Source: Lichenibacterium dinghuense (GTDB taxonomy: Bacteria > Pseudomonadota > Alphaproteobacteria > Rhizobiales > Beijerinckiaceae). Taken from it: 64,000 bases of DNA. Each line of letters begins with the position of its first letter. The first letter of the stretch is position 1. The stretch is from assembly GCF_021730615.1 (NCBI RefSeq), contig NZ_JAJLMN010000004.1, positions 1 through 64,000 on the forward strand, written 5' to 3'. The notes under the pieces are model-generated. The model was not told where the DNA came from. It did no database searches and saw nothing but the letters and a program-made list of their open reading frames with translations. The position numbers were made by a program, and so were the translations under genes. Of this stretch, positions 15,234-22,584 are shown piece by piece.

Positions 15234-15443
15234 ATGGCTAACGGCACAGTGAAGTGGTTCAACGCCACCAAAGGTTTCGGCTTCATCCAGCCCGACGATA
15301 GCAATCAGGACGTGTTCGTGCACATCTCCGCTGTCGAGCGGGCCGGCATGACCAACCTGTCGGAAGGTCAGAAGCTCAGCTTCGAGCTGACCAAGGACAA
15401 CAGGTCTGGCAAAATGTCTGCGGACAAGCTCCAGGCCGAGTGA
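15234..15443 (+). CDS. cspA: Cold-shock protein, CspA family
   Basis: 69 residues from ATG 15234 with ACAGGAG upstream. A complete cold-shock domain: [19 protein letters not shown] (RNP1 KGFGFI) and [14 protein letters not shown] (RNP2 VFVHI). It binds single-stranded nucleic acid and melts RNA structure. Length and sequence are standard. It is followed by a rho-independent terminator, so it is a single-gene unit. A host-type gene inside a prophage-like region; phage-borne csp copies are known. Confidence 0.95.
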   Translation: MANGTVKWFNATKGFGFIQPDDSNQDVFVHISAVERAGMTNLSEGQKLSFELTKDNRSGKMSADKLQAE

Positions 15444-15519
15444 CGTCGAGATCGCCCTTTCGGTCGCGGCGACCACGGATGTACTGGCGCCGCTGATCGA
15501 AGGACGATCGTCGAAGGTG

Positions 15520-15548
15520 AAGGGTCGGAGCGCTGCTCCGGCCCTTTT
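15520..15548 (+). terminator. Rho-independent terminator of cspA
   Basis: Stem AAGGGTCGGAGC paired with GCTCCGGCCCTT (one G-T wobble) around a three-base loop, followed by TTTT at 15545-15548. Lies 76 bases after the cspA stop. Confidence 0.8.
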
Positions 15549-15568
15549 GCTCGTCGGCAGGGCGCGGC

Positions 15569-16252
15569 TCACGACGCAGCCTCGCCGAAGCCCGCCACCT
15601 CACGCGCGAACGCCTCGCCGAGGTCCTCGTCGGCATAGGGATCAGTGGCGACATGGTCCGCCACCCATGAGGCCTTCGCCCGTAACCCCGGCAGCGTGCG
15701 GGCCGGCGTCTCTGCGATCTCCCGCTCGATCTCGCGCAGGACCACGACCGCCGCGCGCCTGGCTTGATCCGCTGCGGCGTACCCCGTGCGGACGTCGACC
15801 TCGTGGCGCTCCGCGCACCAGCGATCGTACGCCTCGACGATCTCCCGCCGCCGCGCCTCGGCCTCGGGCGTCCACTGCGCGGTGAACGTGGACGTCCGCA
15901 GCCATTCGACCCCGCGGCGGATGTAGCGGCGCTCCCCCTTGTCCCCGATCGGGTCCGAGGCCGCCCGCCCGTAGCTCGTGCGCGGGAAATCGGTCGACCG
16001 CCACCGCAGGGCGTCGGGCCACGGCGGTTCGGCCGCCGCCGCGTCGCGGGCCCGGAGGTCCGCCTCGTCCTCAGCTTGCACGCACGCGGTCAGCGCCCCG
16101 GCGTGCCGGCCGATGAGGTCGAGCAGCCCGACGTCGAGGTCCGGTGCGGGGCTCGCCAGTGCCGAGCCCGCGAGCCCGGCGGCCGTTGCCCCGATCGCAG
16201 CGCCAGCACCCCGGACGAGGCCGCGGCGGGTGAGGGTCGGAACTTCACCCAT
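15569..16252 (-). CDS. Tat-signal hypothetical protein 1 (phage island)
   Basis: 227 residues. The N terminus LTRRGLVRGAGAAIGATAAGLAGSALASPAP is a Tat-like signal (RRG-L plus a weakly hydrophobic core and Ala-X-Ala). The mature part is Trp/Arg-rich and helical (PPWPDALRWRSTDFPRTSYGR; EIVEAYDRWCAERHEVDVRTG). The ATG at 16252 overlaps the upstream stop. Related layout to the 16459-16830 and 16827-17573 products in the same operon, which suggests duplication. Exported, function unknown. Confidence 0.6.
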   Translation of the reverse strand: MGEVPTLTRRGLVRGAGAAIGATAAGLAGSALASPAPDLDVGLLDLIGRHAGALTACVQAEDEADLRARDAAAAEPPWPDALRWRSTDFPRTSYGRAASDPIGDKGERRYIRRGVEWLRTSTFTAQWTPEAEARRREIVEAYDRWCAERHEVDVRTGYAAADQARRAAVVVLREIEREIAETPARTLPGLRAKASWVADHVATDPYADEDLGEAFAREVAGFGEAAS

Positions 16253-16466
16253 GGCGAGCCTCCCTGTTCATGGCGTCGAGGCTGACGAGGGCCGACTTCG
16301 CGCTTTGCTCCCCGAGGCGGGCGACGGTTCCCAGCGCCTCGCGGAAGCTGTCCTCGACCGGCAGGTCGGTGTTGTTGAGCACGATCGACAGCACGAGGAA
16401 CACGTCCTGTGCGTCGTGCATCGCCTTGTCGGCGTCGTCGTAGTGGTTAAAGGACCCGTCAGCCAC
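16245..16466 (-). CDS. Small helical protein between Tat-signal genes
   Basis: 73 residues from ATG 16466, overlapping its upstream neighbour by 8 bases and its downstream neighbour by 8. Sequence NHYDDADKAMHDAQDVFLVLSIVLNNTDLPVEDSFREALG; helical, acidic, without signal peptide. Unknown function, but overlap on both sides supports translation. Confidence 0.5.
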   Translation of the reverse strand: MADGSFNHYDDADKAMHDAQDVFLVLSIVLNNTDLPVEDSFREALGTVARLGEQSAKSALVSLDAMNREARHG

Positions 16467-16830
16467 GGCCGAGCCCTCCCACCAGCGGCACGCCGGCGGC
16501 CGACAGGGTCACCGCCGCCCGGCTCGACGGCGGCACGGCCGGCAGAAGCCGGAACCGCTCCGACGTCGGATCGGGGTTCAGGACGTGCGTGGTACGGCAC
16601 CACTCGCGCCTGTGATCGATGACGAAGTCGCGCCACTTCGGCTCGGCGCGGAGCCCGTCGCGCTCGATGAGGGTGTGGCCGAGTTCGGTGGCGAGCCAGT
16701 CGACGTAACGGTCGCGCAGCGCGTCCGTGACCGGCACGGCCGCGGCGGTTGGCTCCCCGACGAGAGCGATGGAGCCGCCGACCAACGGCAGCCCCGCCAG
16801 GGTGCGGAGGAACCCGCGCCGAGCGATCAC
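16459..16830 (-). CDS. Tat-signal hypothetical protein 2 (phage island)
   Basis: 123 residues from GTG 16830, which overlaps the upstream TGA (GTGA). N terminus IARRGFLRTLAGLPLVGGSIALVGEPTAAAVP fits a twin-arginine signal (RRGFL). The mature part RDRYVDWLATELGHTLIERDGL and FVIDHRREWCRTTHVLNPDP is helical with one Cys. Longer readings to 16971 are rejected because they would run far into the upstream gene. Part of the three-member Tat-signal series. Confidence 0.55.
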   Translation of the reverse strand: MIARRGFLRTLAGLPLVGGSIALVGEPTAAAVPVTDALRDRYVDWLATELGHTLIERDGLRAEPKWRDFVIDHRREWCRTTHVLNPDPTSERFRLLPAVPPSSRAAVTLSAAGVPLVGGLGRG

Positions 16831-17573
16831 GCCGACACCCACGCGCTGGTGCCGAACAGGGCGATGAAGTCGCGCGCCATCGACAGGGCGAGCGCCGTCT
16901 CGTGCGCCCCGCTGTCCCGCTCCATGGCCCGCGCGATGAGGGAGTCGAGGCGCGCCTCGCTCCGGTCGCACAGGTCGACGATCGCCAACGCCTTCACGGT
17001 CAGCGCGTCGGGGTCATCGGTCCGCATCTCGACGAGGCGGATGCGGAACGCCCTGTAGGCCGCGCTCGCGGCGTCGAAGCGGTCCTGTGCGGCGGTGTAT
17101 CCCACCGCGTCTTCGGCCGCCGTGTCCTCGGCCTCCCACCGCTCGATGGCGGCCAGGATCTCGTCTCGGCGCGCGCAGGCAGCGGGGCAGCCCAAGCCAT
17201 CGAGACGACGGAACGCGTCGTTTCGGAGGTGTTCGACCGTGCGGGGGTCCGCCCACCAGTCGCGCCCGTTGGCCTTGTCGGACCACGACGGCTCGGGCTG
17301 ACGCATGAACAGGCTGCGGTCGCCCGGCCGCACGTAGAGCGCTTCCGGCGGGTCGGGGTACTCGACGCGCTCGCTGACCTCGTCCGCCTCGCGGCAGGCC
17401 ACCCGGTACTCCCGCGACAGGCGGGCGAGCTCGGCCTGCAGCGCCTTGGTTTCGGGGCTCACAGCCGGAACGGCTGCCGGCGCGGCCAGGGCGGGCGCGA
17501 CCCCGGCCCCGATGCCCAGCGCGGCGGCCGCGGAGGCCACCAGCGCCCGGCGGCGCGTGACGGGGGCGCTCAT
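16827..17573 (-). CDS. Tat-signal hypothetical protein 3 (phage island)
   Basis: 248 residues from ATG 17573 (ATGA overlap). The signal is VTRRRALVASAAAALGIGAGVAPALAAPA, a clear Tat motif. The mature protein is a long helical molecule (ETKALQAELARLSREYRVACREADEVSERVEYPD; CAARRDEILAAIERWEAEDTAAEDAVG). Similar long-helix proteins with Tat signals are frequent unknowns in Hyphomicrobiales prophages. Possibly acts at the envelope during infection or lysogeny; this is conjecture. Confidence 0.6.
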   Translation of the reverse strand: MSAPVTRRRALVASAAAALGIGAGVAPALAAPAAVPAVSPETKALQAELARLSREYRVACREADEVSERVEYPDPPEALYVRPGDRSLFMRQPEPSWSDKANGRDWWADPRTVEHLRNDAFRRLDGLGCPAACARRDEILAAIERWEAEDTAAEDAVGYTAAQDRFDAASAAYRAFRIRLVEMRTDDPDALTVKALAIVDLCDRSEARLDSLIARAMERDSGAHETALALSMARDFIALFGTSAWVSA

Positions 17574-17851
17574 AACGTCACCGCGGCGTTGCCGGCCAGC
17601 AATGCCGCCAGCACGTCCTTGCGCCCCGCGTGCGGCAGCTCGGCCAGCACGTCGAGGCGCGTCACCGGCTCCGGCCGGGCGACGTCGGGGCGACACCAGC
17701 GCTTGCGCGCCGGCCTCCCCGAGTCGGGTGGCAAGCCGACATGGCTCCGCCCTTCACGCTCACGCATGTCATGTCCTCCGGGTCGTGGTGGATCTCGGCC
17801 GAGGGCCGATGCCGAGGCCGCAGCGGTGGCGGCGGCCTGGAGATCGGTCAC
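17570..17851 (-). CDS. Hypothetical phage protein
   Basis: Up to 93 residues from GTG 17851; ATG 17767 would give 65. The C-terminal region RKRWCRPDVARPEPVTRLDVLAELPHAGRKDVLAALLAG is the better-conserved-looking part. The stop overlaps the ATG of the next gene. Just upstream, ATG 17883 opens an 11-codon reading frame whose TGA overlaps the GTG start, possibly a tiny leader. Confidence 0.45.
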   Translation of the reverse strand: MTDLQAAATAAASASALGRDPPRPGGHDMREREGRSHVGLPPDSGRPARKRWCRPDVARPEPVTRLDVLAELPHAGRKDVLAALLAGNAAVTL

Positions 17852-17908
17852 GGGCGGGAGGGCGCCGGAGCGCCCGCGCTCATAACCGCGGGTGCGGGGC
17901 CGGGCGGG

Positions 17909-18118
17909 TCATCGCGCGGGTTCGAGGACGTCGGCCACCCCGCGCAGGACAGCGGCGCAGCGCGCCAGGACGCCCCGCGGGGCCGGGGGCGCCTCGTCGA
18001 GGTCGTAGGGCCCGAACACCGCGGCGCGGCGGGCCAGGGCATCCCGAAGCGACGGCAGGGGCGCCGGGGCCGGAAGCAGGGCGATGGACGCGGGGGCGCG
18101 ATCACGCACGAACAGCAT
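17909..18118 (-). CDS. Small hypothetical protein
   Basis: 69 residues from ATG 18118, with a gap of 39 bases to the preceding stop and a CTCCCTGGAGCTTTTCAC-like leader on the coding strand (AGG GAG CTTTTC). Sequence MLFVRDRAPASIALLPAPAPLPSLRDALARRAAV, helical. Unknown. Confidence 0.5.
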   Translation of the reverse strand: MLFVRDRAPASIALLPAPAPLPSLRDALARRAAVFGPYDLDEAPPAPRGVLARCAAVLRGVADVLEPAR

Positions 18119-18157
18119 GTGAAAAGCTCCAGGGAGGGGGCGGGATGGGGCGCCGGC

Positions 18158-18337
18158 TCAGCGCCGGCGGGCGCGCTCGCCGCGGACGTCGCCGGCGATG
18201 CGGTCGCGCAGGTCGGCCAGGGCGTCGTCGGTCAGCACGGAGAACGGCAGGAGGGCGCCGCCGAGGCGGAGCGCGTAGCAGGGGCGAGCCGAAGCCCAGG
18301 GCGCGAGCTGCGCGATGTGGCGGGCGCGGCGGGTCAC
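18158..18337 (-). CDS. Small basic protein
   Basis: 59 residues from GTG 18337, overlapping the upstream TGA (GTGA). Sequence VTRRARHIAQLAPWASARPCYALRLGG, then ALADLRDRIAGDVRGERARRR. Basic ends suggest nucleic-acid contact; unknown function. Confidence 0.45.
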   Translation of the reverse strand: MTRRARHIAQLAPWASARPCYALRLGGALLPFSVLTDDALADLRDRIAGDVRGERARRR

Positions 18338-18492
18338 GACGGCACCATGTCGCGCAGGCGGACCACGTCGAGGTCGCAGCCCAGCCGGCGGGACCACCAG
18401 CCGCGCGAGCGCAGCGCCTTGGTGCGGGTCGTCGACGGCTTGCCGATGCCGACGCCGTCGAGGCAGACGAGGTGCGGGCGACGGCGGCTCAC
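18334..18492 (-). CDS. 52-residue basic protein
   Basis: GTG 18492 overlaps the upstream TGA (GTGA) and the TGA at 18334 overlaps the next GTG. Sequence VSRRRPHLVCLDGVGIGKPS, then TRTKALRSRGWWSRRLG. Basic, with a WW pair. Coupled on both sides; otherwise unrecognised. Confidence 0.45.
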   Translation of the reverse strand: MSRRRPHLVCLDGVGIGKPSTTRTKALRSRGWWSRRLGCDLDVVRLRDMVPS

Positions 18493-18884
18493 AGGCGCAC
18501 CCCGAGGGCGGCGGCGCGGGCGTCGAGCATGGCGACCTCGGCGACCATGCGCCGGCCGCTGTCGATGCCGATCAGGGCGGCGGTGCGCTCGAGGAGGATG
18601 GCGGCGTGCGAGGCCGGCAGGGCGGAGGCGGCGTCGCGCCGGAAGCACCAGCGCTGGGTCTGCGCGGTGGACCAAGCGGAGGCCAGGGCGTCGCGCAGGG
18701 CGACCTTGTAGCGGCGGACCCGGCCGCGGCGCGCCGCGTCGGCGACGTCGTCGCGGGCCAGGGAGTGCGCGAGGGCCATGATGGCCTTCCCGTCATACCG
18801 GCCCTCGGCCGTGATGAGGGACGGACGTGGGGCCGAGCGGGTAGGCCGCGCGGCGGGGGATAATAAGCGGAGGAGAGCGGGCAT
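18489..18884 (-). CDS. Hypothetical protein, first gene of leftward early operon
   Basis: 131 residues from ATG 18884, with GAGAGGC-like spacing upstream. The C-terminal two thirds are helical (MALAHSLARDDVADAARRGRVRRYKVALRDALASAW; SHAAILLERTAALIGIDSG). A shorter start at ATG 18780 is possible. It diverges from the XRE gene at 18984 across a 99-base gap holding two AAAGGTG motifs that may be operator sites. Confidence 0.5.
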   Translation of the reverse strand: MPALLRLLSPAARPTRSAPRPSLITAEGRYDGKAIMALAHSLARDDVADAARRGRVRRYKVALRDALASAWSTAQTQRWCFRRDAASALPASHAAILLERTAALIGIDSGRRMVAEVAMLDARAAALGVRL

Positions 18885-18983
18885 CGGCTTGCCTCTTCAA
18901 GGCGGCTGCGATACACAAAGGTGCAAGGCCTGCCCCGTATCGGCGTCAAGCCTTAAGATGAAGAAAATACCTAAAGGTGTAAT

Positions 18984-19229
18984 TTGATCCTCACCGGAGA
19001 GCAGTTGCGAGGCGCCAGGGCTATGGCGCGCATCGAACAAGGCGACCTCGCTACCCGCGCCGGTGTGTCTGTAGACACGATCAAGCGTCTGGAGCGCATA
19101 GCCGGGCCGGTCTCCGCCAACACGATGACCGTTGACGCCATCCGGCGGGCCCTCGAAGCCGCCGGCGTCGAGTTCATCCCGGAGAACGGCGGCGGCGCCG
19201 GGGTGAGGCTGCGGAAGGTCGAGAGCTGA
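18984..19229 (+). CDS. XRE-family HTH regulator (TTG start)
   Basis: 81 residues; start TTG 18984 preceded by AAAGGTG. One Cro/CI-type HTH (TGEQLRGARAMARIEQGDLATRAGVSVDTIKRLERI) and a short end (AIRRALEAAGVEFIPENGGGAGVRLR), a compact family common in Methylobacterium-type genomes. The 35,237-35,476 product belongs to the same family. Divergent from the leftward small-gene operon, so it may be its repressor. Its TGA overlaps the ATG of the next regulator (TGATG). Confidence 0.8.
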   Translation: MILTGEQLRGARAMARIEQGDLATRAGVSVDTIKRLERIAGPVSANTMTVDAIRRALEAAGVEFIPENGGGAGVRLRKVES

Positions 19230-19690
19230 TGGCGCGAGCACCCCGACCTGAGGCGGCCGTCGTCGAGCCGAAGTCTGCCGCTCCCGAACGCACCAAGCGC
19301 ACCGGTCGCAATCCGGAGTTCGAGGCAGCCCTCGGCGCCCGCATTCGCGCCGCTCGCCTGGCCGCCCACATGAGCCAGGGCGCCCTCGGCGAAGCTGTCG
19401 GCATCAGCTTTCAGCAGGTGCAGAAGTATGAACTCGGCAAGGACCGGGTCGCTGCCAGCACCCTACAGGGCATCGCGGCAGTCCTGGGCGTCCACCCCGG
19501 ATCGTTCTTCGACGCGGACATGCCGGCGCCGACCGACTCCATCCCTGATATCAGGGCTGTCGTGAAGATCGGACAGCGCATCCAGCGCGTGCGCGAGCCG
19601 GCCGTCGTCAGGCGCCTGCTCGCGCTCGCCGACGCGCTTGCCGAGGAAGAGAACGGGCAATCTGCCCTCACCGGCGACGGGGCGCCCTGA
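19229..19690 (+). CDS. XRE-family HTH regulator
   Basis: 153 residues from ATG 19229. Residues 35-90 form the HTH (ALGARIRAARLAAHMSQGALGEAVGISFQQVQKYELGKDRVAASTLQGIAAVLG), the alphaproteobacterial 'FQQVQKYE.G.NR' type. The C-terminal helix VREPAVVRRLLALADALAEEE may mediate dimerisation. Translationally coupled to the preceding XRE gene; a two-repressor switch is plausible. Confidence 0.85.
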   Translation: MARAPRPEAAVVEPKSAAPERTKRTGRNPEFEAALGARIRAARLAAHMSQGALGEAVGISFQQVQKYELGKDRVAASTLQGIAAVLGVHPGSFFDADMPAPTDSIPDIRAVVKIGQRIQRVREPAVVRRLLALADALAEEENGQSALTGDGAP

Positions 19691-19692
19691 CG

Positions 19693-19800
19693 ATGCGCCG
19701 CCCCCACGTCTTCGAGCGCTCGGCGCCTCGGCCCCGGCGCGACGTCGAGCAGGAGGCCGGAGGCGCTATCGGCCACGCTGACGCTCTTTGCCATCCATAG
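19693..19800 (+). CDS. Possible 35-residue protein
   Basis: ATG 19693, two bases after the preceding TGA, to TAG 19800. Sequence MRRPHVFERSAPRPRRDVEQ and 15 more residues. Only the spacing to its neighbours supports translation. Confidence 0.3.
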   Translation: MRRPHVFERSAPRPRRDVEQEAGGAIGHADALCHP

Positions 19801-19809
19801 GCCGATGCC

Positions 19810-20562
19810 ATGACCGAGGATGCTCTGCTCTACCGCTTCTCAGCCTTCGTCGACCTGACGCCTCTGGAATGCACAGCGCTGCACGACATGATCGGGCCCG
19901 GGTCGTCCTTTGACGCCGGTAAGCGCATCCAATGGGAAGGGGATGCGGTGAGCGGCATGTTCTTTCTGCACGAAGGATGGGTGCTCAGCAGCATCATCCA
20001 CTCCGACGGCAGCCGGCAGGTGCTCAAGGTGCACCGGTCAGGGGACATCATGAACGGCCCGAGCCTACCATTCGAGACGGCGGTGGCAAGCCTCGTCGCG
20101 CTCACGCCGGCCAAGGTCAGCACGTTTCCCATTCACAAGCTCGGCATGTTGTTCGCGGCACACCCTCGTCTGGCTGCCGTGCTGTTCCTCAACTGCCAGG
20201 AGGAGCGTGTGACCCTCATGGACCGACTGGCAGTCGGTGGCCAGCTCGGCGCCAAGCACAGCGTCGCGGCTTTCCTCCTCCAGCTGTTCGACGGTCGGCC
20301 ACCTTCGGACGGTTCCGACGCCAAGCTCCACATCCCGCTGACGCAACATCAGATCGCCGACGTGCTCGGCCTATCGCCCGTCCACGTCAACCGCGTGATG
20401 GTCGCCCTCGAGGCGGAAGGCCTTATCAAGCGGAGCGCGCCGCGGACCGGACGTGGCGGCCACATCTATGAGTTTCCCGACACACCGCGTTTGAAGAGCC
20501 TCGTCGACATGCCCGAGCGTGTGCGCCGACGTAATCCGACTTGGCTGCCGATGCCGACATGA
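19810..20562 (+). CDS. Crp/Fnr-family transcription regulator
   Basis: 250 residues from ATG 19810. Cyclic-nucleotide-binding-like barrel (ECTALHDMIGPGSSFDAGKRIQWEGDAVSGMFFLHEGWV), dimer helix, then the winged HTH LTQHQIADVLGLSPVHVNRVMVALEAEGLIKR. No Cys ligand set of Fnr is seen; effector unknown. The family, with HVNR in the recognition helix, is heavily expanded in Methylobacterium and Rhizobium. Coupled to the next gene (stop overlaps ATG 20559). Confidence 0.85.
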   Translation: MTEDALLYRFSAFVDLTPLECTALHDMIGPGSSFDAGKRIQWEGDAVSGMFFLHEGWVLSSIIHSDGSRQVLKVHRSGDIMNGPSLPFETAVASLVALTPAKVSTFPIHKLGMLFAAHPRLAAVLFLNCQEERVTLMDRLAVGGQLGAKHSVAAFLLQLFDGRPPSDGSDAKLHIPLTQHQIADVLGLSPVHVNRVMVALEAEGLIKRSAPRTGRGGHIYEFPDTPRLKSLVDMPERVRRRNPTWLPMPT

Positions 20563-20825
20563 TGCCCCTCTCCCCCGAGCTCGCCATCCTCCGCCACCTC
20601 GCCGCCCGTACCACCGCCAGCGCGACGGAGATCGGCACCTCCTGCGCGATGTCCCCCGGCGAGGTCCGAGGCCGCCTCGTCATGCTGGAGAGCCAGCGCC
20701 TCATCGCCGGACGCAGCGACAAGGCCGCGGGCGAGAGGACGCCCCGCCGCGTCTACGTCATCACGAGCGAAGGGCGTAGGAGGGCTGGCATCAGCGACGC
20801 GAGGAGCGGACGCGAGCAGTCATAG
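20559..20825 (+). CDS. Small winged-helix regulator (MarR-like)
   Basis: 88 residues from ATG 20559, overlapping the Crp/Fnr stop. Layout SPELAILRHLAARTTASATEIGTSCAMSPGEVRGRLVMLESQRLIAG, then RTPRRVYVITSEGRRRAG, is a bare winged helix with the wing motif VYVIT-EG. Probably works with the upstream regulator. Confidence 0.65.
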   Translation: MMPLSPELAILRHLAARTTASATEIGTSCAMSPGEVRGRLVMLESQRLIAGRSDKAAGERTPRRVYVITSEGRRRAGISDARSGREQS

Positions 20826-20918
20826 CGGACGGATATGGGGGCCATCGCTGACGGTGTCAGGCTCAGGTGACCCGGCCGTGGTAGCCGCGGCTGACGCAAT
20901 TGTGAGGCGAACGGGGCT

Positions 20919-21125
20919 ATGGTCGACTTCAACGGTGTGCGGGGCTGTGAGGTCATCCTGCGTCCCGAACCCGCAATCAGTGGAAGCGTCTCCGTCGAGC
21001 CCGCTCGACCGACCCTCGGCGAGATCCTCGACATGCTCACGGCCGAGTGCCCGGAGCGGATCTGGACCTGCGATCCCGCGCTCCGCGACGTTCGGGTCGG
21101 GTCGGTAATGATCCAGGATCGGTAG
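20919..21125 (+). CDS. Small hypothetical protein
   Basis: 68 residues from ATG 20919. Sequence MVDFNGVRGCEVILRPEPAIS then PTLGEILDMLTAECPERIWTCDPALRDVRVGSVMI. Two Cys; beta-alpha-beta look. Codon use fits local genes. Unknown. Confidence 0.4.
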   Translation: MVDFNGVRGCEVILRPEPAISGSVSVEPARPTLGEILDMLTAECPERIWTCDPALRDVRVGSVMIQDR

Positions 21126-21240
21126 GGTGACTCAGCGCGCGGTCGGGGTGAATGGCGCGAGGTCGACTACAGTGTGACCGGCTCCAGCCTTGCTCGTGCT
21201 ACACGGTCCTCGTGCTCTCGATGCGGGAACGCAGGCACTC

Positions 21241-21969
21241 ATGGGCAGGACACGGACGCTGCCGACCGATCAGAGCACTTCCCGCACCGCCACTCCGGCC
21301 GCCCAGCGGTTCGTGCCGCTCGCCTACCGGATCGACGACGCTGCAGCGATTATCGGAGTGTCGAAGTCCACGGTCTGGAGGCTGATCCATGAAGGGCGCC
21401 TCCCGGCCCGCAAGCTCGACAGTTCCACGATCATCCGGCACGATGACCTGACGGCGTTCATCGACGGCCTGCCCATGGTCCGGCAGTTGGCTGAGCCCTC
21501 GACGACACCGTTGCCAGAGCCACCACCGCCCGTTCCGCGGGCCGTTCCTGCCCCGCCAGCGCCCCTTCGTCCGCCAGCGCCGCCGGTGGATCTTCGGCGG
21601 GAGCCGCCGCAGCCGAGGTTCTTGCAGCCGCAATCGCCGCCGGCCCCCGCCCTCCCGGACAAGCAGGCCCCGTATGGGCGAGGCCGCATGGGCAAGCCAC
21701 TCTCTCCACCCAACCCGAACGGCTGGGGAGCCAGGACGCTGCGCAGGCCGTCCGAACAGCTCGCCGCCATCGTCGGCGCCGATCCCATCTCGCGGCCGAA
21801 GGCGTTGGAGGCGATCTGGAAGCACATCCACGCGAACGGCCTCCAGCGGCCGGGTGACCTGCGCATCATCTACGCCGACGACAAGCTCCGCGCGGTGGCC
21901 GGCACCGACGTCATCACGATGTACGCGCTGGAGGAGCTGATCCGGCCACACCTCGGGGTCATCACGTGA
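21241..21969 (+). CDS. HTH-SWIB fusion protein
   Basis: 242 residues from ATG 21241. Residues about 22-80 are an excisionase/MerR-type HTH (AYRIDDAAAIIGVSKSTVWRLIHEGRLPARKLDSSTIIRHDDLTAFI). Residues 85-150 are a Pro-rich linker. Residues 165-240 are a SWIB/MDM2 domain (PSEQLAAIVGADPISRPKALEAIWKHIHANGLQ, then DLRIIYADDKLRAVAGTDVITMYALEELIRPHL). SWIB is a chromatin-associated domain in eukaryotes, found in some bacteria alone or on topoisomerase. A sequence-specific DNA-binding partner suggests a nucleoid or partition role. The stop overlaps the next GTG. Confidence 0.85.
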   Translation: MGRTRTLPTDQSTSRTATPAAQRFVPLAYRIDDAAAIIGVSKSTVWRLIHEGRLPARKLDSSTIIRHDDLTAFIDGLPMVRQLAEPSTTPLPEPPPPVPRAVPAPPAPLRPPAPPVDLRREPPQPRFLQPQSPPAPALPDKQAPYGRGRMGKPLSPPNPNGWGARTLRRPSEQLAAIVGADPISRPKALEAIWKHIHANGLQRPGDLRIIYADDKLRAVAGTDVITMYALEELIRPHLGVIT

Positions 21970-22229
21970 CGGCCCGCATCCATCGCGGCTTCCACCGCGT
22001 CGGCGTCGTCTTGGCTGTGCCCGTTCTGATCTTGGCGGCAGCTCTGGGCATCCATGAAACAGTGTACCCGTCTGGCCACATCGCTCCGGGCCCGAACGGC
22101 GTGCCCTACTACCCATCGGACTACCTCGTGCCCGTCGTCGTCGCCGTGTTCGCGCTCGCCCTCTACGCCGCCGCCCGCGCCGTCGGGTGGATCATCGCCG
22201 GGTTCATCGGGTCGAATGACCGCGCGTGA
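21966..22229 (+). CDS. Small inner-membrane protein
   Basis: 87 residues from GTG 21966 (GTGA overlap with the SWIB gene). Two membrane segments: VGVVLAVPVLILAAALGIH and DYLVPVVVAVFALALYAAARAVGWIIAGFIG, joined by a Pro/Gly/Tyr loop (GHIAPGPNGVPYYPSDY). Unknown function; operon with the HTH-SWIB protein. Confidence 0.55.
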   Translation: MTARIHRGFHRVGVVLAVPVLILAAALGIHETVYPSGHIAPGPNGVPYYPSDYLVPVVVAVFALALYAAARAVGWIIAGFIGSNDRA

Positions 22230-22231
22230 CA

Positions 22232-22290
22232 CTGCAGTATTAAAGCATGATAGTGCTACAGAGCGAGAGCGCCGCAGCACGAGAGATAGA
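22232..22290. repeat. Degenerate iteron-like cluster 1
   Basis: Contains AGCATGATAGTGCTACAGAG and CGAGAGCGCCGCAGCACGAG. It aligns with GCTACGGCACGAGAGCCC and the following bases in cluster 2 at roughly 27 of 37 positions. Core words AGCAYGA and GCTAC-G. Candidate partition-protein binding sites. Confidence 0.45.
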
Positions 22291-22304
22291 CCACGTCCCG
22301 CACC

Positions 22305-22574
22305 ATTGCCCCGAAGAAGCCCCGCACCGCCGGCGCGCTGACGAAGCCGCTGACGCCCTCGCCCGAGCTGGCCGCCGTGGTCGGCGCCGAACCCCTGGCC
22401 CGCACCGCCGTGGTGTCGAAGCTGTGGGACTACATCCGCGAGCACGACCTGCAGGATCCGGCCGACAAGCGCGGGATCATCGCCGACGCCACGCTGCGGC
22501 CGATCTTCGGCGCCGAGCGGATCACCATGTTCGAGCTGTCGAAGGTCATCGGTCCGCACCTCACCGCGGCGTGA
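22305..22574 (+). CDS. Stand-alone SWIB protein with no ATG/GTG start
   Basis: About 89 residues if started at ATT 22305 (I/M-APKKPRTAGALTKPLTPSPELAAVVG). The SWIB domain follows (RTAVVSKLWDYIREHDLQDPADKRGIIADATLRPIFGAERITMFELSKVIGPHL). The frame has a TAG at 22287 and only ACG, ATT and CTG codons before the internal GTG at 22377, which would cut off the conserved N-terminal part. SWIB homologues typically begin M-(A)-KK, so the ATT sits exactly where ATG is expected. Either a rare ATT start or a mutated start codon. Paralogue of the SWIB half of the 21,241 gene. Confidence 0.75.
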   Translation: MAPKKPRTAGALTKPLTPSPELAAVVGAEPLARTAVVSKLWDYIREHDLQDPADKRGIIADATLRPIFGAERITMFELSKVIGPHLTAA

Positions 22575-22584
22575 CGGCAACCCT

